Source of the DNA: a virus
DNA length: 21,962 bases
Direction: 5' to 3' (one strand)
Virus record (IMG/VR): IMGVR_UViG_3300017671_000003
Location: 1 to 21,962 of that record
This document shows positions 5,930 to 12,470 of the stretch, piece by piece (the stretch's first letter is position 1; every line of letters begins with the position of its first letter). Under the pieces are notes generated by a model, which saw only the letters and a program-made list of their open reading frames with translations, was not told where the DNA came from and searched no databases. The position numbers were made by a program, and so were the translations under genes.

Positions 5930-5963
5930 CCGATGCAGCGCGACACCCCTCCCCGCGCTGCTG

Positions 5964-6009
5964 GTCCCGGCTCGATGTTGCGAGCCCCCCTGAGCCGTCG
6001 AGCCGGGAC
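5964..6009. terminator. Strong hairpin after the Cro-like gene (tR1-like candidate)
   Basis: A perfect 12-bp inverted repeat, GTCCCGGCTCGA at 5964-5975 and TCGAGCCGGGAC at 5998-6009, with a 22-base loop. Inside the left half a shorter competing hairpin is possible (CTCG...CGAG, 5972-5985). There is no T run after it, so it is not a classical intrinsic terminator. It lies between the first and second genes of the rightward operon, where lambda has tR1 and nut sites. Confidence 0.4.
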
Positions 6010-6032
6010 GAACCCTTTCACCGGAGGTTCCG

Positions 6033-6329
6033 ATGCTGACCGTTGATAAGCTGACCGACTACATCGCCGTCTGTCGCCTCCTGTCGATTTTGAACGACAA
6101 GCTGGAGACGGGGCGGCCCGATGACGTTGACGACGTTCGGGAGACCCTGGCGGAACTGTGCCGACGCATCGAGCCTGAAATCCCGGTCATCAAGGGGATC
6201 ATTGCCCAGCTTGAGGCCGTAGAGAAGCTCTACCTCGCGCAGAGCCCCGGTGGCGGTCAGCCCGCTCCATACCCTTACCCCGCCAACGATACCCATTCCG
6301 TCACTCCCACTGCGCCCTCTCTCGCCTGA
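6033..6329 (+). CDS. Early protein of unknown function, 98 residues
   Basis: A 98-residue protein with a strong ribosome site (GGAGG, seven bases before ATG 6033). Residues 1-70 are predicted almost all helical (KLTDYIAVCRLLSILNDKLE at 6-25, and IKGIIAQLEAVEKLYLAQSP at 53-72); the last 27 are a Pro/Gly/Ser-rich tail. No family recognised. It is the second gene of the rightward operon, just after a large hairpin, so it could be subject to termination control. Confidence 0.72.
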   Translation: MLTVDKLTDYIAVCRLLSILNDKLETGRPDDVDDVRETLAELCRRIEPEIPVIKGIIAQLEAVEKLYLAQSPGGGQPAPYPYPANDTHSVTPTAPSLA

Positions 6330-6347
6330 GACGGGGAGCGCGTCACC

Positions 6348-6806
6348 TTGCCCCACGGGACCATCATGCAACCCCTTGACCCCTCGGAACTCAAAGCCCT
6401 GTTCGCCCAGCTTGTGGACGCCATCGGCACACAGGACGCGGCGGCGGCCTTCCTCGGCATATCCCGCCAGCGTGTCGGGCAACTGATCGGCACCTCATGG
6501 CCGGACCTTCCGACCATCCTGCAGGTGGTGAAGCTGGAGGCCGTCTGCGGTCAGGCGGTCGTGACCGGGGCGCTGGCCCGGCGTGTGGAAGGCGAGCAAC
6601 GGGCCGATGCGCTCTCGACCGGCGTCAGGGCGTGCGCAGCGGCCTCGGTCTCCCTGTCCGCGCTTCATGACGCTCAATCCGATGGCCTGATCGACCTGAC
6701 CGAACACAAGTCCGTCGCCACCAAGGCCCGTGAGGCTCTGGACGCGGCCCAAGCTCACTACGACGCCGTCATGGCCGCCCGGCCCAAGCTGGAGGTGGTG
6801 GGGTGA
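6348..6806 (+). CDS. HTH DNA-binding protein, possible CII-like regulator
   Basis: About 152 residues. A GGGGAG ribosome site nine bases upstream favours the TTG start at 6348; ATG 6366, six codons later, is the alternative. Residues 29-49 read QDAAAAFLGISRQRVGQLIG, a good helix-turn-helix, followed by a helical domain to about 110 and a C-terminal coiled-coil-like helix at 115-148. The HTH recalls Cro/CI-type sequence-specific regulators, and the position in the rightward operon recalls lambda cII. The regulatory target is not known. It overlaps the next tiny gene by GTGA. Confidence 0.72.
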   Translation: MPHGTIMQPLDPSELKALFAQLVDAIGTQDAAAAFLGISRQRVGQLIGTSWPDLPTILQVVKLEAVCGQAVVTGALARRVEGEQRADALSTGVRACAAASVSLSALHDAQSDGLIDLTEHKSVATKAREALDAAQAHYDAVMAARPKLEVVG

Positions 6807-6955
6807 TCGCCCGCCTCCTCTCTTCATGGCGTTACAGCCGCTTCATGGCCGCGTCCAAGCGTGCCGAGCGCAACGCCGTTTCCACACAATCCATCGGACG
6901 CATCCGGGCCAATCGCCGGGCCGTCGTCCATGCCGCTCTGGCGAGGGCGAAATGA
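6803..6955 (+). CDS. Tiny basic protein, 50 residues
   Basis: A 50-residue ORF from GTG 6803 to TGA 6955, with GTGA overlap upstream and ATGA overlap downstream, and GGAGGTGG as ribosome site. It begins VIARLLSSWRYSRFMAASKR and is very basic and Arg-rich, with no membrane segment. No family recognised. The double coupling and the lack of any other gene between two solid neighbours support it. Binding nucleic acid is conceivable from charge alone. Confidence 0.62.
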   Translation: MIARLLSSWRYSRFMAASKRAERNAVSTQSIGRIRANRRAVVHAALARAK

Positions 6956-7836
6956 GCAAGGCCGCATTCACACCGGAGAGCGACGCTCAGTTTTCCGCCT
7001 TCTGGCACGAGGGCCAGATGACCATCGAAGACCTCGCCGACCGGTTCGGGATTTCAAAGGCGACGGTCTATGACTGGCGCGTCCGTCTCGGGCTTCCGGC
7101 CCGGCTCGTTCAAGCCTCGCACCCCGAACGGGACCGAATCTGCGAACTGTGGAAGCGGGGCCTGTCGTCCGGCGAGATCGCCAAGATCATTCGCAAGTCG
7201 CGCGGCGCGGTTATGGGCGTCGTTTACCGGGCCGGTCTGACCGACCAGAGCCGGACGAGCGCGACCCGATCCATCCGCACGGTCCACGGGCTGAGAACCC
7301 TGCCGCCGCCTTTCACGCCGGAACAGGACGCACAACTGCGCCAGATGGCGGGGGAAGGCATCAGCCGGACGAACGCCGCCCGTCGCCTGGGTATGTCGGA
7401 CAGCCGCGTCAGGGACCGCATCAAGGCCCTCGCTCTGGTGTGGACCAACCCCAAGTCGGCCGCTGACAGCGCGTGGCAGAAGAAGGCCAAGGTCTCGGAC
7501 GTCGAACGCCAAGCCGCCACGGAAGCGGGCCTCGCCATCCTCGCCGCCGCGACCGACGAACCGGGACCGGAAGCCGTGCGGATGCTGGATCGTCGCACGT
7601 TTGGCCAGTGCGCTTGGCCCGTTGGCGAGGCGACCGGGGCGGATCAGCTCTGCTGCGGCAAGCCCATCCCCGATGGGGCCTCGGGCGTCCGTCAGTCCTA
7701 TTGCGCCGGCCATGGGATGCGGGCGGTGAGCCGGACCTTCGTCCGCGCCCCCATCGTCCATCAGGACCGCAGTGTCGCCGCCGCGCCGCGCCGCACACCG
7801 TCGAATGACGATCACCTCTGGGACGTGGCCGCATGA
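6952..7836 (+). CDS. GcrA-family regulator with three HTH motifs
   Basis: A 294-residue protein. Three helix-turn-helix units are visible: 9-48 (IEDLADRFGISKATVYDWRV), 57-96 (HPERDRICELWKRGLSSGEI then AKIIRKSRGAVMGVVYRAGL, the closest to the GcrA N-terminal HTH), and 121-163 (FTPEQDAQLRQMAGEGISRT and onward). The C-terminal part at 212-260 matches the GcrA C-terminal domain: FGQCAWPVGEATG, CCGKPIP, then QSYCAGHGMRAV, with Cys220, Cys234/235, Cys251 and His254 as possible metal ligands. Host GcrA, around 170 residues with one HTH, binds sigma70 RNA polymerase and activates promoters with methylated GANTC. This phage form is much longer. It may redirect polymerase or cell-cycle genes, but this is inference. 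It ends DVAA and overlaps both neighbours by ATGA. Confidence 0.85.
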   Translation: MSKAAFTPESDAQFSAFWHEGQMTIEDLADRFGISKATVYDWRVRLGLPARLVQASHPERDRICELWKRGLSSGEIAKIIRKSRGAVMGVVYRAGLTDQSRTSATRSIRTVHGLRTLPPPFTPEQDAQLRQMAGEGISRTNAARRLGMSDSRVRDRIKALALVWTNPKSAADSAWQKKAKVSDVERQAATEAGLAILAAATDEPGPEAVRMLDRRTFGQCAWPVGEATGADQLCCGKPIPDGASGVRQSYCAGHGMRAVSRTFVRAPIVHQDRSVAAAPRRTPSNDDHLWDVAA

Positions 7837-8168
7837 GACGCGACCCCGCTGATCCTATCATCTCCAGGATCGACAAGGACCGCCGCTCCGGTGCTGAAAA
7901 GGCCCGTGACGCAAAGGTGACCCTGAGGGGCTATCTCTCCACCCGGGCCGCCATCAAGGCCGTGGCAGAGACCGACCGCGTCCGTCATTGCGAAGGAGCT
8001 CTGGACGCCATCCGCGCCGCGCTGACAGAACAAACCGACGCCGCTCTGGCGTCTTCCATCATCGCGTCCAAGGCCGTCCAGCCCATCATCGCCAAGGGCG
8101 CAAGGGCGCGGGCGGAACAGGCGTTCTCCAAACTGGCCAACCCCGCCAACGACAGCGAGGCGGCATGA
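7833..8168 (+). CDS. Early protein of unknown function, 111 residues
   Basis: A 111-residue, mostly helical and basic protein (RRDPADPIISRIDKDRRSGA at 2-21, then long Ala-rich helices). Not recognised. It is coupled by ATGA to the GcrA-like gene before it and to the helicase gene after it, so it is made in step with them. A helicase-accessory role is possible by position only. It ends NDSEAA. Confidence 0.78.
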   Translation: MRRDPADPIISRIDKDRRSGAEKARDAKVTLRGYLSTRAAIKAVAETDRVRHCEGALDAIRAALTEQTDAALASSIIASKAVQPIIAKGARARAEQAFSKLANPANDSEAA

Positions 8169-9535
8169 AGGCGCTCGAGTCAGAACAGGCCGTCATCGGA
8201 TGCGCCTTTTCCTTCCCCGAGAACGATGCGGCATTTGAGCGCCTGCGCCCGGAGGCCTTCAGTGAGCCCTTGCACGCCCTGATCTGGGAAGAACTGGAGC
8301 GCGCCCGGTCACAAGGCCTGCTGTTTGACCCGGCCCTCGTTGCCCAGCGCATCGCCGGGCCGACCTTCGACGCCATGGGCGGCATCCGCTATCTGCTGGA
8401 CATGGCCGACAAGGCGGTCCTTTGGTCGCTGGACGCCCATATCGAGACCGTGGCGGATCGGGCCATGCGGCGGGCGTTAAAGGCCCTGACGGACCAGGCA
8501 TCGGCCAAAGCGGGGATGATCGACGTTCCGGCCGCCGACCTGTTGTCGGACCTCGAGCGCGGCGCGGCCGACATTGCCCGCCATGACGCGGCCCCCGCCA
8601 CCCCTGTTGGTCTGGACGCCATCGAATACCTCGAGGCCGCTCGAGAGGGCCGGTTCAATGGCGTGTCGGTTGGGCTGGACTGTCTGGACCGGATCACCGG
8701 AGGCATCCAGCGCGACGCGGTCTGGATTGTCGGGGGCCGGACTTCGATGGGGAAGTCGATCTTCCAGACCGTCATCCCCCAGGCCATCGCAGAGCAGGGC
8801 CGGGGCGTCCTGATGTTCTCGCTCGAGATGCCGCGCCGGGAGGTTCAAGCCCGCCTGATCGCCAGCATCGCCTATGACCCCGATCTGGTCCCCTATCGCA
8901 ACGACGGGGGCAACGTGGAGTTTGCCCAGCTCCTGCGGGGCACGGGCACCCGGGAGCAGCGGGAGCGCGCCAACGCCGCCGCCCGCAAGCTGGCCAGTCT
9001 GCCGATGTCCGTCGTGGACAAGGGCGGCCTGTCTCTGGACGACATCATCAACCAGTCGCGCCGGCAAGTCCGGGCATGGGAACGGGCCGGGGTAGAACCC
9101 GGGGCCATTGTCATTGATCACCTGGGGCTGGTGTCCTCTCGGATCAGCCGCGACAGCAAGGCCGCCGAAGTGGCCGACACTGTTGATCGACTGAAATCCG
9201 CCGCCAAGCTGATCGGCGCGCCGATCATTGCCGCTGCCCAGATCAACCGGGGGCCGGAGGCCCGGAACGACAAGCGCCCGACCATGGGTGACCTGAACTG
9301 GTCCGGCTCGATTGAGCAGATCGCGGACCTTGTCTGCCTCCTCTACCGGGACGCCTACTACCTCGAGCGGTCGCCCTCCCAAGAGGATCAGGACCGGGCC
9401 TTTCTCGAGAAGTATGAGCTTGAGCTCATTGTGCCCAAGAACCGCAGCGGCCCGACATGCACCCTGAAGGCCAAGATTGACACGGCCTGCAACGCGATCT
9501 GGGACGCGCCGGAAGCCGACAGGAGGGCCGCCTAA
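8165..9535 (+). CDS. dnaB: DnaB-type replicative DNA helicase
   Basis: A 456-residue hexameric helicase of the DnaB/RecA fold. N-terminal DnaB domain at 1-105 (ESEQAVIGCAF near 5-15), linker to about 160, then the motor: Walker A GGRTSMGKS at 190-198, FSLEM at 218-222, Walker B with VIDHLG at 316-321, motif 3 AAQINRG at 357-363, and GSIEQIADLV at 381-390. The length is normal for the family. It should unwind the fork during phage replication and be loaded by a neighbour, most likely the replication protein two genes downstream. The ATG at 8165 overlaps the upstream stop, and the TAA overlaps the next ATG as TAATG. It ends RRAA. Confidence 0.95.
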   Translation: MKALESEQAVIGCAFSFPENDAAFERLRPEAFSEPLHALIWEELERARSQGLLFDPALVAQRIAGPTFDAMGGIRYLLDMADKAVLWSLDAHIETVADRAMRRALKALTDQASAKAGMIDVPAADLLSDLERGAADIARHDAAPATPVGLDAIEYLEAAREGRFNGVSVGLDCLDRITGGIQRDAVWIVGGRTSMGKSIFQTVIPQAIAEQGRGVLMFSLEMPRREVQARLIASIAYDPDLVPYRNDGGNVEFAQLLRGTGTREQRERANAAARKLASLPMSVVDKGGLSLDDIINQSRRQVRAWERAGVEPGAIVIDHLGLVSSRISRDSKAAEVADTVDRLKSAAKLIGAPIIAAAQINRGPEARNDKRPTMGDLNWSGSIEQIADLVCLLYRDAYYLERSPSQEDQDRAFLEKYELELIVPKNRSGPTCTLKAKIDTACNAIWDAPEADRRAA

Positions 9536-10074
9536 TGCCATTTCAAGCTCTGGCCTATGCGCGCCGGATTCGCACCGGGAGCCCGGTGTCCAAGCTGGTC
9601 TGGTTGCACCTCGTCGCCGAGAGCCACATTGACGGCTACGCCGAGGTCAACATCGACGAACTGGTCGCGTTCTGCCACGCCCCCAAGAGGGACGTGCTCG
9701 ACGCCTTGGCCACCCTTCGCTCTCTGGGACTGATTTGGTGGCCCGAAGAGCAGTTTCGCCACGCGGACGACTGGGACTGCGTCATCGTCAAGCTGCCATT
9801 GTCCGAAGACAGTCACCACGATCGAAAGCGGCCGAAACTGACCTCGGATCAGATGAAGGCCATCGACGTAGTGCGTTGCCCAGGCTGTCTCAGACAGCAG
9901 AGCACCCACGAGGAAGAGACGGACCCTCGCCATTACTTCCAGGGCGAGTTTCATGTTGACCACATTATCCCGCGCGCTCGCGGCGGGGCTGATGTTGAAG
10001 AGAACCTTCAGCTTCTCTGCCCTCAGTGTAACACTCGCAAGGGTGCCCGCGTTGGCTGGGTCAACCTGCTATGA
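9535..10074 (+). CDS. Winged-helix / HNH nuclease fusion
   Basis: A 179-residue two-part protein. Residues 1-90 look like a winged-helix domain of the replication-initiator type (SKLVWLHLVAESHIDGYAEV at 19-38, then a recognition-helix-like segment to about 66). Residues 113-170 are a classical zinc HNH nuclease: CPGC at 115-118, FHVDHIIPRARGGADVEENL at 139-158, LCPQCNTRKG at 161-170. The metal-binding and catalytic residues His140, Asp142, His143, Asn166 are all present. HNH nucleases of this kind often cut DNA in packaging, mobility or recombination. Here it sits between the helicase and the replication protein and overlaps both. Confidence 0.83.
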   Translation: MPFQALAYARRIRTGSPVSKLVWLHLVAESHIDGYAEVNIDELVAFCHAPKRDVLDALATLRSLGLIWWPEEQFRHADDWDCVIVKLPLSEDSHHDRKRPKLTSDQMKAIDVVRCPGCLRQQSTHEEETDPRHYFQGEFHVDHIIPRARGGADVEENLQLLCPQCNTRKGARVGWVNLL

Positions 10075-10949
10075 GCGGAACGACTTGGACCAAGTTCTAT
10101 TGGTCGGATTGGGAATCTGATCCGGCCCTTCGCCTCTGCTCCCTCGCGGCGCAGGGGCTCTGGATGCGTATGCTCTGCATCGCGTCAGCGCACGACCCAA
10201 TCGGCTACGTCGCGGTAGCTGGTCGGGGCCTCGATGAAACCGCACTCGCTCGCATGACCGGGTGTTCGGGATCTGAGGCCGCCGACCTGCTTGGCGAGCT
10301 AGAACGAAACGGCGTGTTCTCACGCGACCGCACCGGCCGCATCTTCTCGCGCCGCATGGTGAACGATGCCAAGCGCGCCGCAATAGCGCGGAAAAACGGC
10401 AAGATGGGTGGAAACCCAAGCCTAGGAAAAGGCGAGGGAAAAGCGGGGCCGGATAACCCCCCGGATAACCCCCGCCTTAAGACCCAAGAGCCAGAAGCCA
10501 GAAGCCAGAGGAAAGATAGGGAAGCTACGCTTCCTGCGGACCGAAGGCCCGCCGAGCCATGGAAGGCTGACGCGCACTTCAACGACGCGTGGGACGCCAG
10601 CACTCCCGAAATGCGGAAGCGGGCCAAAAGCAAGGCCGTGGCGTGGCGAGAGTGGCGGCGAGCCATCACGATCGAGCAGCCCGACGTGATCGCCAGCGCC
10701 GTCAGGCTCTACGTCCGCACGGATCCTGACGTCGGCAGAACGGGCGGTCCAGGACTTCACCTTTGGCTGAAGGACCGCCGATGGGAGAGCTGCCAGCCGG
10801 ACACTCAGCGGCAGCGCCCCGCCCAGCCCGTCGCCCCCCAAGTTCTCGCCGGCCGCCTCGCCCACTTCTCGAAAACCGGCGAATGGCGTCCCGAGTGGGG
10901 AGACCGCCCCGCCAACGACCTCCCCCGCCAGACCGGAGAAGCCGCATAA
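10071..10949 (+). CDS. Phage replication protein (initiator / helicase loader type)
   Basis: A 292-residue protein. Residues 1-105 form a winged-helix domain (WTKFYWSDWESDPALRLCSL at 6-25, then AAQGLWMRMLCIASAHDPIG) as in many phage replication proteins of the DUF1376/YdaU kind. Residues 115-158 are a disordered linker encoded by direct DNA repeats. Residues 160-250 form a helical domain (HFNDAWDASTPEMRKRAKSK at 168-187, then GLHLWLKDRRWESC) that recalls primosomal and loader-type C-terminal domains. The arrangement parallels lambda O, with an initiator gene containing the origin. It lies two genes after the helicase. It ends GEAA and overlaps the next ATG as TAATG. Confidence 0.78.
   Translation: MSGTTWTKFYWSDWESDPALRLCSLAAQGLWMRMLCIASAHDPIGYVAVAGRGLDETALARMTGCSGSEAADLLGELERNGVFSRDRTGRIFSRRMVNDAKRAAIARKNGKMGGNPSLGKGEGKAGPDNPPDNPRLKTQEPEARSQRKDREATLPADRRPAEPWKADAHFNDAWDASTPEMRKRAKSKAVAWREWRRAITIEQPDVIASAVRLYVRTDPDVGRTGGPGLHLWLKDRRWESCQPDTQRQRPAQPVAPQVLAGRLAHFSKTGEWRPEWGDRPANDLPRQTGEAA
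10449..10509. repeat. Direct repeats in the replication gene, candidate origin
   Basis: Two adjacent exact copies of CCGGATAACCCC (10449-10460 and 10461-10472) are followed 16 bases later by three tandem AGCCAGA copies (10489-10509). They fall in the linker between the two domains of the replication protein, as lambda iterons do in gene O. Such linkers are often repetitive at DNA level, so an origin is a proposal, not a demonstrated role. Confidence 0.4.
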
Positions 10950-11467
10950 TGAAGGTTATCGAGATCACGCGCGGCCTAAGCGCAATCGTGGATGACGAGG
11001 ACTATGATCTTGTCGCCCATCGTCGTTGGCAGGCCAAGCCCGCTGTTCGACAAGTTGAGGGAAAGACAGCTTGGTATGCCCAGGCTCAATTTGATCGCCG
11101 AACAGTGTTCATGCATCGGCTTATACTCGGCGCGGAAAAGGGCCAAGAAGTCGATCACATCAATGGAAATGGATTAGACAACCGACGCGCCAATCTTCGC
11201 TTTTGCAATCGGTCGCAAAACAGCGCGAACACGCGAAGAGACCCTCCCAAATCAGGGTTTCGTGGTGTTTACAGCGACAAGCGGCTTTGGGCTGCGCGCA
11301 TTAGCATAAACGGGAGGCGTCGCAGTCTTGGGATGTTTGAGGACCCGGCTGATGCGGCAAGAGCGTATGACGCGGCGGCAAAGGAAGCCTTTGGCGAGTT
11401 TGCCACCCTTAACTTTCCGCCTCATGCAAACAACAACGAAGCAGCTTTGCAGGACACCGCCGCATGA
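10949..11467 (+). CDS. HNH-AP2 homing-type endonuclease
   Basis: A 172-residue protein with the standard HNH-AP2 layout. The HNH part runs from about 50 to 92: His56, EVDHINGNGLDNRRANLR at 67-84, NRSQNSAN at 87-94. The AP2 DNA-binding part runs 102-156: SGFRGVY, KRLWAARI, GRRRSLGMFEDPADAARAYD, FATLNF. Such genes are mobile, cutting DNA near their own insertion point. The base composition is visibly more AT-rich than the neighbours (for example 11085-11235), which suits recent arrival. Yet it fits exactly into the operon with TAATG and ATGA overlaps and ends DTAA. Confidence 0.92.
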   Translation: MKVIEITRGLSAIVDDEDYDLVAHRRWQAKPAVRQVEGKTAWYAQAQFDRRTVFMHRLILGAEKGQEVDHINGNGLDNRRANLRFCNRSQNSANTRRDPPKSGFRGVYSDKRLWAARISINGRRRSLGMFEDPADAARAYDAAAKEAFGEFATLNFPPHANNNEAALQDTAA

Positions 11468-12096
11468 CCCGCCGCAAGAAGTCCAAGCCGTCGTCACCGG
11501 AAGACATCGCCCGCCGCGCCGCAGAACGCCGGGAAGCCAAGGCCGAGGCCCAACGTCTGGAGGCCCAGGGCGTATCGGTCACCATGGACGCCCAGACCGG
11601 CAAGATCGCCCGAGCTGTCCGGGTGGATGTGTTCTCCCTGCTTTTGTCCCGTGGGGCGCTTGGCGAGGCCGAACACGACGCCTTTCGTGGGTATCAGCAG
11701 GACGTTCACGTCGCCCTTGGGGCTGAGACACCCGAGCGGCGGCCGGACTACATCCGCGCCAGCACCGAGGGAGCTCCGGGCCAGAACGTCACCCAGCGCA
11801 TGGTTGATGCGTCTGAAGTGGTGGATCTGACTCTTCGACGCCTCGGAAGCCGCGACAAGGCCCTGCTGAACGCCTTGATGCAAGAGGGCGCGGCCTCGGT
11901 CACCCGCTGGCGGATCACCGTCCAGAACCACACCGGAGAGACCCGGGACGAATGCCAAGCGGCCGCCATCCGGTATCTGGGGGCCAACCTGCTCAACGCC
12001 CGAACCGTCGCCATCAAGGCCGCCGCCGAGATGCGGGAACGCCGGGCCACGGCCCTTGCCGCGAACGATGCGATTGAGCGGAAGTTGACGGCTTGA
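11464..12096 (+). CDS. Last gene of the rightward early operon, unknown function
   Basis: A 210-residue protein beginning with a very basic stretch (MTRRKKSKPSSPEDIARRAA). Residues 50-85 (RAVRVDVFSLLLSRGALGEA and on), 108-145 and 146-185 (VTRWRITVQNHTGETRDECQ) form three helical blocks. The block order is reminiscent of the alphaproteobacterial DUF6456-type proteins, which carry HTH-like segments, but the match is loose. It is followed by a strong terminator and then the late genes, the place where lambda-like phages keep their late regulator Q. A late-gene activator or antiterminator is thus a positional guess. It does not end in Ala-Ala. Confidence 0.75.
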   Translation: MTRRKKSKPSSPEDIARRAAERREAKAEAQRLEAQGVSVTMDAQTGKIARAVRVDVFSLLLSRGALGEAEHDAFRGYQQDVHVALGAETPERRPDYIRASTEGAPGQNVTQRMVDASEVVDLTLRRLGSRDKALLNALMQEGAASVTRWRITVQNHTGETRDECQAAAIRYLGANLLNARTVAIKAAAEMRERRATALAANDAIERKLTA

Positions 12097-12122
12097 CCCG
12101 ACGCACCGGGAATGGCACAAAA

Positions 12123-12191
12123 CGGATACGGCGCTTCGCGCGTCCGCTGACAAAGGCCCCAGCATCCGCGCCGGGGCCTTTGTCGTATCCG
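12123..12191 (+). terminator. Nested hairpin terminator between early and late genes
   Basis: The core is a perfect 12-bp inverted repeat, GACAAAGGCCCC (12149-12160) and GGGGCCTTTGTC (12173-12184), with a 12-base loop. A second 8-bp repeat, CGGATACG (12123-12130) and CGTATCCG (12184-12191), encloses it. The A-rich/T-rich flanks of the stem make it look functional on both strands. It lies 53 bases after the last early gene. Between 12192 and 12269 I see no gene and no clear promoter, although a late promoter would be expected here. Confidence 0.72.
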
Positions 12192-12269
12192 CATCCCCCT
12201 ACGTCCCAGAGCTGCGGCAAGGGGCTAGAGCCGGGAAGCGGCACAATCCGACAATCCAAGCGAGGCGCG

Positions 12270-12470
12270 ATGAAGCTGCGTCGGTCCACGGTCAAGCGAT
12301 CCTGCGACGACTGGGACGACGAATGGCTCCCATGGTTTGATGTCGGTTCCCACTGGGATCTAGGCCAGGACGAAGTCCACAAGCCCCGCTCGGTCAGCAA
12401 GGCCGCATTCCGCGCCCTGCGTCATTCGCCCGGTCCGGTGATCGGGTTCCACAAGCCGAGGCAATCATGA
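12270..12470 (+). CDS. Small protein opening the late region, 66 residues
   Basis: A 66-residue protein starting at ATG 12270 with GAGG five bases upstream. It begins MKLRRSTVKRSCDDWDDEWL and contains many Trp, Asp and Arg residues; the tail is basic (SPGPVIGFHKPRQS). Not recognised. An in-frame extension back to TTG 12093 would run through the terminator hairpin and is unlikely. It is coupled by ATGA to a 22-residue ORF. Confidence 0.58.
   Translation: MKLRRSTVKRSCDDWDDEWLPWFDVGSHWDLGQDEVHKPRSVSKAAFRALRHSPGPVIGFHKPRQS

Noticed and set aside
5964-6009. tRNA gene or attachment site at the inverted repeat
   Set aside because: No cloverleaf, anticodon arm or T-loop sequence is present, and there is no integrase nearby.
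8477-9541. A 354-codon minus-strand open frame
   Set aside because: It is antisense to the helicase gene, whose motifs are complete. No recognisable domain in the antisense product.
12093-12269. N-terminal extension of the 66-residue late protein from TTG 12093
   Set aside because: It would run through the terminator hairpin and reads as low-complexity, while ATG 12270 has a ribosome site.
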